64,000 nucleotides of DNA from Streptomyces solicavernae (GCF_029968095.1 NZ_JASCIR010000015.1:1-64000), one strand, 5' to 3'. Shown: positions 7,480 through 16,977, numbered from the stretch's first letter. A program made the numbers and translations. The notes: generated from the sequence alone by a model not told the origin.

Positions 7480-8931
7480 CTACGTCAGCTGCAACGCCGG
7501 CATCAGGTAGTAGAAGGCGAACACCGCGGAGACCGCGTACATCGCCACCGGCACCTCGCGGCCGCGCCCGGCGGCGACCCGCAGCACCGTGAAGGTGATG
7601 AAGCCGATGCCGATGCCGTTCGTGATCGAGTACGTGAACGGCATCATCACCATCGTCAGGAACGCCGGGATCGCGATCGTGTAGTCCTTCCAGTCGATCG
7701 CGCCGATCGAGCCGGACAGGATCAGGAAGCCCACCGCGACCAGTGCCGGGGTGGCCGCCCCGGAGGGCACCATCGTGGCGAGCGGCGTGAGGAACAGCGC
7801 GACGGCGAAGAGTCCGCCGGAGACGATGTTCGCGAATCCGGTACGGGCGCCCTCGCCGACGCCGGCCGTGGACTCCACGAAGCAGGTGGTGGCCGAGGAG
7901 GAGCTGGCGCCACCGCAGGCGACCGCGACGCCGTCGACGAACAGGACCTTGCTCATGCCCGGCATGTTGTCGTTCTCGTCCATCAGCTCGGCCTCCTCGC
8001 CGACGGCCATGATCGTGCCCATGGCGTCGAAGAAGCAGGAGAGCAGCACGGTGAAGACGAACAGCACACCGGTGAGCAGTCCGACCTTCTCGAACCCGCC
8101 GAACAGGCTGACCTGACCGACGAGCCCGAAGTCCGGCGAGGCCACCGGGTTGCCCGGCCACTTCGGCGTGGTCAGCCCCCAGTTTCCGGCGGGCACGGTG
8201 GCCACGGCGTTGATGACCATGGCGACGATCGTCATCACGACGATCGAGATCAGGATCGCGCCCGGCACCTTGCGGACGATCAGCGCGAGCGTGAGCAGCA
8301 CACCGAGGACGAAGACCAGGACCGGCCAGCCGTTGAGGTGGCCGTCGGCGCCCAGCTGGAGCGGGACGGTGGTGTGCGCGGCGTCGGGCATGCGCGAGAC
8401 GAAGCCCGCGTCAACGAGGCCGATCAGCATGATGAACAGGCCGATGCCGATGGCGATGCCCTTGCGCAGGCCGAGCGGCACGGCGTTCATGACCCGCTCG
8501 CGCAGTCCGGTGGCGACGAGCAGCATCACGACGAAGCCCGCGAGGACCACCATGCCCATCGCGTCCGGCCAGCTCATCCGGGGGGCGAGCTGCAGGGCGA
8601 CGACGGTGTTCACGCCGAGCCCGGCGGCGAGCGCGATCGGGACGTTGCCGATGACGCCCATCAGGAGGGTGGTGAACGCGGCCGTCAGCGCGGTCGCGGT
8701 GACCAGCTGGGCGTTGTCCAGCTGGTTGCCGTACATGTCCTTCGCGCTGCCGAGGATGATCGGGTTCAGCACGATGATGTAGGCCATCGCGAAGAAGGTG
8801 GCGAAGCCGCCGCGGACCTCGCGGCCCAGGGACGACCCCCGCTCGGTGATCTTGAAGTACCGGTCGAGTGCGCTGGTGGGCGCCCCCGACTGGGACGGCT
8901 TGGGGTCGTCGACCGGGGCCGAGGGGGTCAT
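7480..8931 (-). CDS. NCS2-family purine permease (AzgA-like)
   Basis: 483 aa with 12 or more predicted membrane helices. The N-terminal ALDRYFKITERGSSLGREV and GGFATFFAMAYIIVLNP blocks are characteristic of the AzgA/PbuG branch, which imports hypoxanthine, guanine or adenine with protons. The conserved SSSATTCFVESTAGVGEGARTG region is also present. It is convergent with the small secreted peptide gene. No purine riboswitch fold was recognised in its 5' region. Confidence 0.92.
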   Translation of the reverse strand: MTPSAPVDDPKPSQSGAPTSALDRYFKITERGSSLGREVRGGFATFFAMAYIIVLNPIILGSAKDMYGNQLDNAQLVTATALTAAFTTLLMGVIGNVPIALAAGLGVNTVVALQLAPRMSWPDAMGMVVLAGFVVMLLVATGLRERVMNAVPLGLRKGIAIGIGLFIMLIGLVDAGFVSRMPDAAHTTVPLQLGADGHLNGWPVLVFVLGVLLTLALIVRKVPGAILISIVVMTIVAMVINAVATVPAGNWGLTTPKWPGNPVASPDFGLVGQVSLFGGFEKVGLLTGVLFVFTVLLSCFFDAMGTIMAVGEEAELMDENDNMPGMSKVLFVDGVAVACGGASSSSATTCFVESTAGVGEGARTGFANIVSGGLFAVALFLTPLATMVPSGAATPALVAVGFLILSGSIGAIDWKDYTIAIPAFLTMVMMPFTYSITNGIGIGFITFTVLRVAAGRGREVPVAMYAVSAVFAFYYLMPALQLT

Positions 8932-9158
8932 GCGTGAACCTCAGACGTTCATGGCGGGGCTCGCCGAAGGAGTGCTGTGGGGGTGGCCGAGTCCCGTGCG
9001 TCTTTGTAGGTTCTTACGAAGAAAAGCAGTCAGACTCAGGCCGTTTCAGTATGAATACACCAGCCAGAAATCGCTATCTCCGCGCGTAGACCCATGGGGT
9101 GCCCGGGTCCCAGGAGTCCGCGCACCCCCCGCCCGTACGGGCTCGTAAGCTTGTGCAC
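8932..9158. other. Intergenic region between divergent permease and DUF2530 genes
   Basis: It contains the promoters of both genes. Positions 9010-9075 are notably less GC-rich than the surroundings. On the plus strand a TAAGCT hexamer (9146-9151) lies 7 nt before the DUF2530 ATG, fitting a leaderless promoter. Nothing else was recognised. Confidence 0.5.
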
Positions 9159-9611
9159 ATGGCGAAGTGGACTGCGAAGCACGAGGCGCCGGAGCCCCTG
9201 GAAGGCCCCGTCGTCGCCACCATCACGGGCGGCACGATCCTCTGGTTCGTCCTCTTCCTCGTGCAGCTCCCCTTCTACGGCTGGTTCGACGACCGCGGCC
9301 AGACCTGGTGGGTGTGGACCTGCCTGGCCGGCGCGGGCCTCGGCTGCATCGGCATCTGGTACGTCCGGGGACGCGACGCGGCACTGAAGCGGCACGCGGC
9401 CGAGCGGGCGGCGGAGGCGGAGGCGCAGGCGCAGGCGCAGGCAGACGCGCAGGCGCAGGCAGACGCGCAGGCGCAGGCAGACGCGCAGGCGCAGGCAGAC
9501 GCGCAGGCGCAGGCAGAAACACAGGCGCAGGCACAGCCAGCGCAGGCACAGACAGAGGCCGAGCCGAAGTCGGCCCAGCAGGGGTCCGCCTCGCCCGAGT
9601 CGGCCGCGTAG
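9159..9611 (+). CDS. DUF2530 membrane protein with Ala-Gln repeat tail
   Basis: 150 aa. The DUF2530 core has two membrane helices (GGTILWFVLFLVQLPFYGW and WVWTCLAGAGLGCIGIWYV), about residues 20-75. This actinobacterial family has no known function and often sits beside the purine permease. After RGRDAALKRHAAERA the rest of the protein is a low-complexity tail of AQAQAD repeats encoded by five 18-bp units, ending in a short acidic/Pro stretch. The tail is cytoplasmic by helix count and probably variable in length between strains. Confidence 0.85.
   Translation: MAKWTAKHEAPEPLEGPVVATITGGTILWFVLFLVQLPFYGWFDDRGQTWWVWTCLAGAGLGCIGIWYVRGRDAALKRHAAERAAEAEAQAQAQADAQAQADAQAQADAQAQADAQAQAETQAQAQPAQAQTEAEPKSAQQGSASPESAA
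9429..9518. repeat. 18-bp minisatellite, 5 copies, in the DUF2530 tail
   Basis: Unit GCGCAGGCGCAGGCAGAC repeated five times, the last copy with small changes. The unit length is a multiple of three and encodes the AQAQAD repeat, so copy-number changes would keep the frame. Confidence 0.9.
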
Positions 9612-9755
9612 CCCCCAGGTCCCCCACCCCGCCGTACCCCCGCGGTACCCCCGTAGTACCCAGGTCGGACAGCCCCCAGGGGTCCTCCCTGACCCGTCCC
9701 TGATTCCCCCGTACTCGACGGGTGAAGGCCGCCCGTGGCCCGTACCGTCGGAACC

Positions 9756-12203
9756 ATGACGCAGCGGGCACACATCGACACCGAGGGGCCGGACCCCGCC
9801 CGGCAGGGGGCCGCCATAGGCGCGGTGGAAGCGGAGTCCGGGCAGCCGGTGACCGCGGCCGTGGCGGCGCTCGGGCTCAGCACCGCCGAGGTCGCCGAGC
9901 GTGTCGCCCGCGGCGAGGTCAACGACGTGCCGGTGCGCTCCAGCCGCTCCGTCACCGACATCGTCCGCGCCAATGTCCTCACCCGGTTCAACCTGCTCAT
10001 CGGCGTCCTCTGGGTGATCATGATGTTCGTCGCGCCCTGGCAGGACACCTTCTTCGGGTACGTGATCCTCGCCAACACCGGCATCGGCATCATCCAGGAG
10101 CTGCGCGCCAAGAAGACCCTCGACAACCTGGCCGTGATCGGCGAGACCCGGCCCACGGTCCGGCGGGACGGGCGGGCCGCCGAGATCTCCACCTCCGAGA
10201 TCGTGCTCGGCGACCTCATCGAGATCGGGCCCGGCGACAAGATCGTGGTCGACGGTGCGTGCCGGGAGACCGACAGCCTGGAGGTCGACGAGTCCCTGCT
10301 CACCGGCGAGGCCGACCCGGTCGTGAAGAAGCCCGGGGACGCGATGATGTCCGGCTCGTTCGTGGTCGCGGGCGGCGGCGCGTTCACCGCCACCAAGGTC
10401 GGCCGCGAGGCGTACGCGGCACAGCTCGCGGAGGAGGCCTCCCGGTTCACGCTCGTCCACTCCGAGCTGCGCTCCGGCATCTCCACCATCCTCAAGTACG
10501 TGACCTGGCTGATGGTGCCCACCTCCATCGGCCTGGTGATCTCCCAGCTCGTCGTCAAGAACGACAACTTCAAGGAGTCCATCGCGTACACCGTCGGCGG
10601 CATCGTCCCGATGATCCCCGAGGGCCTGGTACTCCTCACCTCCATGGCCTTCGCGATCGGGGTGATCCGGCTCGGCCGCAAGCAGTGCCTCGTCCAGGAG
10701 CTGCCCGCCATCGAGGGCCTGGCGCGCGTCGACACGGTCTGCCTCGACAAGACCGGCACGCTCACCGAGGGCGGCATGGACGTCACCGAGGTCCGCCCCC
10801 TGGACGGCGCCGACGAGTCGTACGTACGCAAGGTCCTCGGCGCCCTCGGCGAGTCCGATCCGCGCCCCAACGCCTCCCTCCAGGCGATCATCGACGCCTA
10901 CCCGGACAGCGAGGAGTGGCGCTGCACCGAGTCGCTGCCGTTCTCCTCGGCCCGCAAGTACAGCGGCGCCAGCTTCAGCGAGGGCAACGGCGAGACCTCC
11001 ACCTGGCTGCTCGGCGCGCCCGATGTGCTGCTGCCCGCCCGGGACACGCTGCTCGACCCGATCGAGGAGCTCAACCACCAGGGCCTGCGCGTCCTCCTCC
11101 TCACCCGCAGCGGTACGGAGCTCGACTCCCCCGAAGTCGCCGCGGGCGCCCGCCCGTACGCCCTGATCGTCCTGGAGCAGCGGCTGCGCCCCGACGCCTC
11201 CGACACGCTGCGCTACTTCGAGGAGCAGGACGTCCAGGCGAAGGTGATCTCCGGGGACAACGCGATCTCCGTCGGCGCGGTCGCCGCCAAGCTGGACCTG
11301 CCCGGCGCCGAGCGCACCGTGGACGCCCGCACCCTGCCGAAGGAGCGGCCGGAGATGGCGGAGGCGCTCGACGCCAACGCGGTGTTCGGGCGGGTCACGC
11401 CGCAGCAGAAGCGGGACATGGTGGGCGCGCTGCAGTCCAAGGGGCACACGGTCGCGATGACCGGGGACGGCGTCAACGACGTGCTCGCCCTCAAGGACGC
11501 CGACATCGGGGTGTCCATGGGCTCCGGCTCCGAGGCCACCAAGGCGGTCGCGCAGATCGTGCTGCTCAACAACAGCTTCGCGACACTGCCGTCGGTGGTG
11601 GCCGAGGGCCGCCGGGTCATCGGCAACATCACGCGCGTGGCGACGCTGTTCCTCGTCAAGACCGTCTACTCGGTGCTGCTTGCTCTCCTGGTGGTCTGCA
11701 CGCAGGTCGAGTACCTGTTCCTGCCCCGCCACCTGACCCTGCTGTCCACGCTGACCATCGGCGTCCCGGCGTTCTTCCTCGCGCTCGCGCCCAACAAGGA
11801 GCGCGCGAAGGCGCACTTCGTCCGGCGGGTCATGCGGTACGCGATCCCCGGCGGCATCATCGCGGCCCTCGCCACGTTCAGCACGTACCTGCTCGCCCGC
11901 GCGCACTACGCGGGGGCGGGCGCGCGCGAGGCGGAGACCAGCGCGGCGACGCTCACGCTGTTCCTGATCGCCATGTGGGTCCTGGCGATCATCGCCCGCC
12001 CGTACACCTGGTGGCGGATCTGCCTGGTGGCCGCGATGGGCACGGGGTTCCTGCTGGTCATGGTCGTGCCGTGGCTCCAGGACATGTTCAAGCTGAAGCT
12101 GGTGGGGGCGACGATGCCGTGGTCGGCGGTCGCGATCGCCGCGGCTGCGGCGGTGCTGGTGGAGTTCGCGTTCAGGTGGGTGGACCGGCGGTTTCCGGCG
12201 TAA
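9756..12203 (+). CDS. CtpE-like cation-transporting P-type ATPase
   Basis: 815 aa. The actuator loop has LLTGEADP (181-188), helix 4 has MIPEGL (286-291), the phosphorylation site is DKTGTLTEGG with Asp331, and the hinge is TGDGVNDVLALKDADIGVSMG. There is no N-terminal heavy-metal domain and no CPC motif, so it is not a copper pump. The PEGL motif and overall pattern resemble mycobacterial CtpE, reported as a calcium transporter. It pumps an ion across the cytoplasmic membrane using ATP. A TACCGT hexamer 7 nt before the ATG and the lack of a Shine-Dalgarno suggest a leaderless mRNA. The 3' end is tandemly duplicated. Confidence 0.9.
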   Translation: MTQRAHIDTEGPDPARQGAAIGAVEAESGQPVTAAVAALGLSTAEVAERVARGEVNDVPVRSSRSVTDIVRANVLTRFNLLIGVLWVIMMFVAPWQDTFFGYVILANTGIGIIQELRAKKTLDNLAVIGETRPTVRRDGRAAEISTSEIVLGDLIEIGPGDKIVVDGACRETDSLEVDESLLTGEADPVVKKPGDAMMSGSFVVAGGGAFTATKVGREAYAAQLAEEASRFTLVHSELRSGISTILKYVTWLMVPTSIGLVISQLVVKNDNFKESIAYTVGGIVPMIPEGLVLLTSMAFAIGVIRLGRKQCLVQELPAIEGLARVDTVCLDKTGTLTEGGMDVTEVRPLDGADESYVRKVLGALGESDPRPNASLQAIIDAYPDSEEWRCTESLPFSSARKYSGASFSEGNGETSTWLLGAPDVLLPARDTLLDPIEELNHQGLRVLLLTRSGTELDSPEVAAGARPYALIVLEQRLRPDASDTLRYFEEQDVQAKVISGDNAISVGAVAAKLDLPGAERTVDARTLPKERPEMAEALDANAVFGRVTPQQKRDMVGALQSKGHTVAMTGDGVNDVLALKDADIGVSMGSGSEATKAVAQIVLLNNSFATLPSVVAEGRRVIGNITRVATLFLVKTVYSVLLALLVVCTQVEYLFLPRHLTLLSTLTIGVPAFFLALAPNKERAKAHFVRRVMRYAIPGGIIAALATFSTYLLARAHYAGAGAREAETSAATLTLFLIAMWVLAIIARPYTWWRICLVAAMGTGFLLVMVVPWLQDMFKLKLVGATMPWSAVAIAAAAAVLVEFAFRWVDRRFPA

Positions 12204-12241
12204 CCGGCGGTTTCCGGCGTAACCGGTGGTTTCCGGCGCAG
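12185..12241. repeat. 19-bp repeat, 3 copies, copying the ATPase 3' end and stop
   Basis: Unit CCGGCGGTTTCCGGCGTAA. The first copy (12185-12203) encodes the last codons and the TAA stop of the P-type ATPase gene. The second copy is identical and the third has diverged. Confidence 0.9.
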
Positions 12242-12255
12242 GCCCCGTCTCGCAC

Positions 12256-15200
12256 TCAGTCGAACCACCGATCGCGCGCCAACTCCTCCGTACGCGAGGA
12301 ATCCTCAAGCAGCGCCGCCACCTCGAACCGCCGCGGCCACTGCCTCGCCGCCCACGCGAGGCCCGCCGCGACGCCCTCAAGAGTCGCGGCGTGCACGGCC
12401 CCGTCGGAGGCGCACCGCCAGTCCAGCTCGACCCCGCCGACCACCAGCTCCTCATGCTCCCGGTACGAAACCGGCGTGCCCGAACCCAGCAGCGTACGCA
12501 CCGACTCGGGCACCGCACGCTCGACGCCCTCCGCCGTCACCTCCGCCCGCACGGCCTCGCTCAACCGCCGCACCTGCAGCAGCTCCGCGAGATCCGCGGC
12601 CCGCGAAGGGGCGACCGGAAGCAGCGCGAGCCCACCCGTCAGCGGCAGCAGATCCGGCGCGTCCGCGACCACCGCGTCCGCCGCGTCGACCACCGTCACG
12701 ACCCCGTCGACCACCGCCCGCAGCTCCTCCGGCAGCGTCACCTGATCCGGGTCGAGCCCGGCCAACGCCCCGTACAGCGCGTGCAGTTGAGCGGCGGAGA
12801 CCGCGAGGCCGGGGCCGGCGAGCCGGTCGAGGAGTTCCGCCGCGCCGCCCGGCTCGTCGAGCAGCGCCGCCACGGATGTGCGCACCCCGAGGGCCCGCAG
12901 CACCTGCTCGTCCTCGAAGCCGGACGCGTCCGCCTCCTCGTAGAGACCGGCGAGCAGCGGGTCGCCGCCCGCCGCGCGCAGCCCGGCCGGGCGCCGCCCG
13001 TCGAGCACCGGGTGCCCGCGCAGCCACCAGGCGGTGTAGGGGCGTACGGACTCGGTGGTGCCGTCGGGCAGCAGCACCCGCACCGGCTGGGTGAGCGCGT
13101 CCCGCAGCGGCGGCTGGGCGAGCAGCGCGAGCGCCTGCGGCCAGCGGCCGTCGTCGACCAGGTCGAGATCGCGTACGGCGACGAGTTCGGTGGCGACGGG
13201 CGGCACCGGCGTGTCGGGCAGCTGGTCCAGGACGTCCTCGCACCACACGTCGACCGCGTCGAGCAGCCCCGCGTCGTCCGGCTCGGCGAAGTCGCCCTCG
13301 CGGGGCTCCAGTTCGTCCGGGTCGAGGACCACATCGGTGGCGCGGACGAGCGCGAAGCCCGCGAGGACCCCGCAGGCGGCGAGCGGCTGCTCACCCCAGC
13401 GTTCGGCCAACTCCCGGTCCACGTAACCGAGTTCACCTTCCCGCATGACGGCGGCGAAGTCACTGCCGGGCAGCACCAGCTCACCGGCGGGCGCGGGCTC
13501 GCCCTCGTCGTCGGTGAGGGCGAGCGCGCCGAGCCACGGCTCGTCGCCGGGTTCGAGCCCCGCGTCCCGTACGAGCGAGAGCACCACCTCCGCCAGCTCT
13601 TCGCCGTCCAGGGCGTCTTCGTCCCAGATGTCGCCGTCGAGGGAGGCGGCGACGGCCGTGCGCACCTGCGGGGTGGTGAGGACCGCGCGGGGCGTGGCGG
13701 GCAGCGCGCCGAGCTTTTCGAGCAGCGGGTGCGCGGCGTCCGGGTGCGCGACCTTCAGGCCGAGCCGGGACAACCCCTCGGGGGTGTCGGCGCCGGGCAG
13801 CAGGATGTGCCGGGGCCCGATCGTCGTACGCCCGTCGCTGAGCGGCACCGGAAGCCCGCTGAGCCGGTCCGGGTCGACCCCGGCCAGGGATTCGTAAAGC
13901 CGCCGCCACCAGCCCGGTTCCCGCTCAAGCCCAGCGAGCCGGTCCACCGCGTCCTGCAGCGGCAGCCGCGCCACGCCGAGGGTGCGCAGCTCGACGCGGC
14001 GCTCCAGGCCCGCGGGCAGCAGCGTCGGCAGCACCTCGGCGAGGACGCGTACGGTCTCCGCCCCCGCACCCTCGACCACCTCGGCCTCGAACGGCCGCAG
14101 CACGGCGGGCCCGCTGTCCTCCTCTTCCTCGTCCGGCTGCACGGCCGGGGCGAGGAACGCGGCGCGCGGGAGCAGTTCGAGTACGGCGGCCCGCAGCGCC
14201 CCGTCGAGCACGGACGCGGACAGGGCGCCCGGCACCAGATCGATGACGCCGGTCGTCAACGGCCGCCATTCGGCGAGGAGTTGGGCGTACGCCTCGGCCG
14301 CCCGCGCCACCAGGAAGTCGGTCAGCCCGCCCGGCGCCGCGTGCCGCCGGGTGGTGTCGAGCGGGAACGAGCCGATCAGCAGCGCCGGCACCCCCAGCTG
14401 CTCGTCGCTCGGGGTCGGCGCGTGCACGACGGGTGCGGTACGGGGCCGCTGGGGCGCGCCCTCGCCGTCGACCGGCACGGCCCAGGTCACGGACCAGCGC
14501 GGCCGCGCCCGCTCCTCGACGGGCCGGTCGCGCAGCAGCTCAGGGTCGAGCCGCCCGTTGCGCTCCACGGTCCGCCAGCGGGTCGTGCCGTGCGCGGAGT
14601 CGGTGATGCGCGCGTACGGGCCGTCGTGGTCGCGGGTGAGGGTGCGTACGCCTTCCGGGGTCTCGACGGCGACCTCGGTCAGGCCGGGCAGGGCGAGCAG
14701 CAGCGCATCGTCGATCCCGTCGAGCAGCCGCTCCACCAGCGCCTCGGCGGCCGCGTCCCGCAGCGGCAGGATGACGACGGTGTCGTACGGGCCGGGCGCG
14801 GAGCCCTCCGCGGCGAACGGCAGCCGCAGCAGCGGCACATGGCCGTCCCGGCGGCGGATCTCCTCCCCGAGCTCGGGGCTGCGCGCGGCGGCCACGTCCC
14901 CGGCCTGCTCCCGCGCCTCGGCGAGGGACCAGCGCACGCCGCCGGTCCGCCCGACCACGGCCGGTTCGTCGGTGACGGCGAGTACGGCGGCGAAGCCGAC
15001 CCCGAACCGCCCGACCGTCGCACTCCCGCCGCTGTCCCGCTTCGCGGAGGCCCGCAGCGTACTCAGCGACTCGACCCCGGCCGCGTCCAGCGGCGCGCCT
15101 GTGTTCGCGGCGGCCAGCACCCCGTCACGCAGCGTGAGCCGCAGCCGCCCGGGAACTTTCGCCCGTGCAGCGGCATCGGCGGCGTTCTGGGCCAGCTCCA

Positions 15201-15366
15201 CGATCAGCCGGTCCCGGTACCCGCCGAGCGCCAGGTCCTCCTCCGCGTTGGCGTCCTCCCGGAACCGGGCGGGTGCCGCGGCCCACGCGTCGAGCACGGC
15301 CCGCCGCAGCCCCACGGTGCCGAACGGATCGGCCCCTTCGGGCGCGGGCCGGACGAATCTGCTCAC
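12256..15366 (-). CDS. Sacsin N-terminal-like GHKL ATPase
   Basis: 1036 aa. The GTG start is fixed by AAGGAGG located 7 nt upstream. The N terminus carries the GHKL (Hsp90-like) nucleotide site: VELAQNAADAA with Glu57 and Asn61, LRDGVLAAANTG (79-90) and the ATP-lid glycines GRFGVGFAAVL (119-129). This is the ATPase module also found in eukaryotic sacsin. The remaining 800 residues are acidic and Leu-rich with no recognised domain. Streptomycetes commonly carry such a protein, and its role is unknown: a chaperone-like or nucleic-acid-handling activity is plausible. It is divergent from a small XRE gene 290 nt away. Confidence 0.82.
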   Translation of the reverse strand: MSRFVRPAPEGADPFGTVGLRRAVLDAWAAAPARFREDANAEEDLALGGYRDRLIVELAQNAADAAARAKVPGRLRLTLRDGVLAAANTGAPLDAAGVESLSTLRASAKRDSGGSATVGRFGVGFAAVLAVTDEPAVVGRTGGVRWSLAEAREQAGDVAAARSPELGEEIRRRDGHVPLLRLPFAAEGSAPGPYDTVVILPLRDAAAEALVERLLDGIDDALLLALPGLTEVAVETPEGVRTLTRDHDGPYARITDSAHGTTRWRTVERNGRLDPELLRDRPVEERARPRWSVTWAVPVDGEGAPQRPRTAPVVHAPTPSDEQLGVPALLIGSFPLDTTRRHAAPGGLTDFLVARAAEAYAQLLAEWRPLTTGVIDLVPGALSASVLDGALRAAVLELLPRAAFLAPAVQPDEEEEDSGPAVLRPFEAEVVEGAGAETVRVLAEVLPTLLPAGLERRVELRTLGVARLPLQDAVDRLAGLEREPGWWRRLYESLAGVDPDRLSGLPVPLSDGRTTIGPRHILLPGADTPEGLSRLGLKVAHPDAAHPLLEKLGALPATPRAVLTTPQVRTAVAASLDGDIWDEDALDGEELAEVVLSLVRDAGLEPGDEPWLGALALTDDEGEPAPAGELVLPGSDFAAVMREGELGYVDRELAERWGEQPLAACGVLAGFALVRATDVVLDPDELEPREGDFAEPDDAGLLDAVDVWCEDVLDQLPDTPVPPVATELVAVRDLDLVDDGRWPQALALLAQPPLRDALTQPVRVLLPDGTTESVRPYTAWWLRGHPVLDGRRPAGLRAAGGDPLLAGLYEEADASGFEDEQVLRALGVRTSVAALLDEPGGAAELLDRLAGPGLAVSAAQLHALYGALAGLDPDQVTLPEELRAVVDGVVTVVDAADAVVADAPDLLPLTGGLALLPVAPSRAADLAELLQVRRLSEAVRAEVTAEGVERAVPESVRTLLGSGTPVSYREHEELVVGGVELDWRCASDGAVHAATLEGVAAGLAWAARQWPRRFEVAALLEDSSRTEELARDRWFD

Positions 15367-15476
15367 GGTGGGTCCTCCTTGTCGGCGGCGGGGCGGCCGC
15401 GAGTTCGCTCTGTCGCCTGAAGGTACCGGGTGCGGGCGGGTGCCTCCTGGTGACCTCCTGAGAGGGCCGGTCAGCG

Positions 15477-15525
15477 GTCTTGACCGGACCGGAGTCCTGA
15501 ACGGACCGAGTCTTGAACAGACCGG
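15477..15525. repeat. Three direct repeats upstream of the XRE gene
   Basis: Three 16-17-bp direct repeats of the form GTCYTGAMCGGACCGR lie in the 290-nt gap between the divergent ATPase and XRE genes. They could be binding sites for the adjacent XRE protein or simple slippage products. Confidence 0.5.
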
Positions 15526-15656
15526 CGGGCCTGCCCCTAGCATCCACGTCATACGACATCTGATGCACGCCACACACACGGGCTCGCCACGCGGACCGCG
15601 CCGCGTCCCGCCGCGTCGTGCGGCTGACCGTCTTCCGTAACACCAGGGGAATTGCG

Positions 15657-15971
15657 ATGAACCACGCCGAGTGGAAGACCCGCCGCCACCGCAAGCTCCT
15701 CGGCGAGGCGGCCGAGGGCAGCCCGGAGTACGACCGGCTGTACGAGGAGGCCGGACTGGCCCACGACCTCGGTCAGCTGGTCTACGACCGGCGCACCGCA
15801 CTCGGCCTGTCGCAGACCGAACTCGCCGAGCGGTGCGGCATGCAGCAGCCGCAGATCTCCCGCATCGAAGGCGGCGGCACCGTGCCCACCATCCCCCTCC
15901 TCCGCCGGCTGGCCCGCGGCCTGGACGCCGACCTGACGATCAACCTCACGCCGCATGATGAGGCGGCCTGA
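15657..15971 (+). CDS. Small XRE/HigA-like DNA-binding protein
   Basis: 104 aa. An N-terminal helical stretch (residues 1-45, including SPEYDRLYEEAGLAHDLGQLV) is followed by a clear helix-turn-helix: LGLSQTELAERCGMQQPQISRIEGG. The arrangement matches HigA-type antitoxins, but no HigB-like toxin gene is present upstream. The ATG follows AGGGG at a proper spacing. It could be an orphan antitoxin or a regulator of the divergent sacsin-like gene. It is convergent with the DUF397 gene. Confidence 0.8.
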   Translation: MNHAEWKTRRHRKLLGEAAEGSPEYDRLYEEAGLAHDLGQLVYDRRTALGLSQTELAERCGMQQPQISRIEGGGTVPTIPLLRRLARGLDADLTINLTPHDEAA

Positions 15972-15977
15972 CCTGCC

Positions 15978-16190
15978 TCAAGCTCCCGCCTTGAGCGCGT
16001 CGACGAACGCGGTCCAGGCGGCGGGGGCGAAGAGGAGGGCGGGGCCGTGGGGGGATTTGGAGTCGCGGACGGGGACAGCGCTGGGGTGGGTGTCGATCAC
16101 TTCGAGGCAGGTGCCTCCATCGTTCCCGCTGTACGACGACTTGCGCCACCCCTTCAAGGAGGCGGCGTCCCCTATGGCGTGTTCAGTCAT
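15978..16190 (-). CDS. DUF397 protein, partner of the XRE-DUF5753 gene
   Basis: 70 aa. The family signature is complete: WRKSSYSGNDGGTCLEV, VPVRDSKSPHGPALLF and the C-terminal AWTAFVDALK. DUF397 proteins are encoded beside XRE-DUF5753 regulators across Streptomyces (BldB/AbaA/WhiJ-type loci), where the small protein is thought to modulate the regulator. The ATG overlaps the end of the regulator gene by 8 nt, so translation is coupled. Confidence 0.9.
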   Translation of the reverse strand: MTEHAIGDAASLKGWRKSSYSGNDGGTCLEVIDTHPSAVPVRDSKSPHGPALLFAPAAWTAFVDALKAGA

Positions 16191-16977
16191 GGCGTCCGTA
16201 GTCCTTTGCAGTCGACCTCAGCAGGACCTCTGATTCAAGTCGCGGCAGAGCGTCCCCCAGAGCCAGATCGTAGGCACCCTGAAGCTGCTCGACCGCGCTC
16301 GGGGCATCGATCAGCTTGCCGGTCTGCGCGCCTTCGGTGTACGCCGCCGGAGGCTGGTCCTCGAACCACATCAGAGACAGCACCCCCTGCATCAGAGAGT
16401 GCGCCCCCAGCCCGAGCGGCAGCACATGCAGACGCACCCGCTCCCTCTCGGACATCCGCACGATGTGCATGAGCTGCTCCGCCATGACGGTCGGCCCGCC
16501 TACGGGGCGCCGGATCACCGCCTCGTCAAGCAGTGCCCACACCACCGGGCGTACGGGATCGTCGAGGAGCTTCGAGCGATCCAGCCGTGTGACGACGAGC
16601 CTGTCACATTCCTCCTGGCTCCACGGCGGGAACGCGGTGCGCATCACCGCACGGACGTACCCTTCCGTCTGCAGGAACCCTGGCACCAAGGAGAGGCCGA
16701 ACTCCCTGATGACGGTGGCCTGTTGCTCAAGCTTCCGAGCCACAGCGAAGTGATCCGCGATCCCCAGATCCCCCTGAGGCCGAAAGCTGCTCAGCACATC
16801 CCCCGTACCGAGCACCCGGTCCAGGCTCCGCGCGTCCTCCGCCGACGGAATCCGCCTCCCCGCCTCGATATGGGCGATATGGCTGCGTGTCATGTGCGCA
16901 TCGTGGGCCACCTGCTCCTGCGTCAAGCCGAGGGCCTCGCGCCTGGCCCTCAACCACTCCCCGTACGTGCTGGTCAT
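16183..16977 (-). CDS. XRE regulator with DUF5753 domain
   Basis: 264 aa. An N-terminal helix-turn-helix (EALGLTQEQVAHDAHMTRSHIAHIEAGRR, about residues 17-45) is followed by the DUF5753 sensor-like domain, recognisable by LVPGFLQTEGYVRAVM, VVWALLDEAVIRRPVGG and VLPLGLGAH. This is the WhiJ-like class of developmental or antibiotic regulators in Streptomyces. The start is the ATG before TSTYGEW, with GGGGAG about 8 nt upstream. It forms a two-gene unit with the DUF397 gene. Confidence 0.92.
   Translation of the reverse strand: MTSTYGEWLRARREALGLTQEQVAHDAHMTRSHIAHIEAGRRIPSAEDARSLDRVLGTGDVLSSFRPQGDLGIADHFAVARKLEQQATVIREFGLSLVPGFLQTEGYVRAVMRTAFPPWSQEECDRLVVTRLDRSKLLDDPVRPVVWALLDEAVIRRPVGGPTVMAEQLMHIVRMSERERVRLHVLPLGLGAHSLMQGVLSLMWFEDQPPAAYTEGAQTGKLIDAPSAVEQLQGAYDLALGDALPRLESEVLLRSTAKDYGRHD

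Noticed and set aside
8932..9158. Purine riboswitch before the NCS2 permease
   Set aside because: No conserved purine-aptamer core or three-way junction could be recognised in the leader.
9036..12518. An open frame of more than 1100 codons on the minus strand opposite the P-type ATPase
   Set aside because: It is the high-GC antisense shadow of the ATPase and DUF2530 genes; its product is Arg/Gly/Asp-rich low-complexity sequence with no family motif.
12226..15420. A 1064-codon plus-strand frame opposite the sacsin-like gene
   Set aside because: Antisense shadow; the minus strand has the GHKL motifs and a strong ribosome site, the plus strand has neither.
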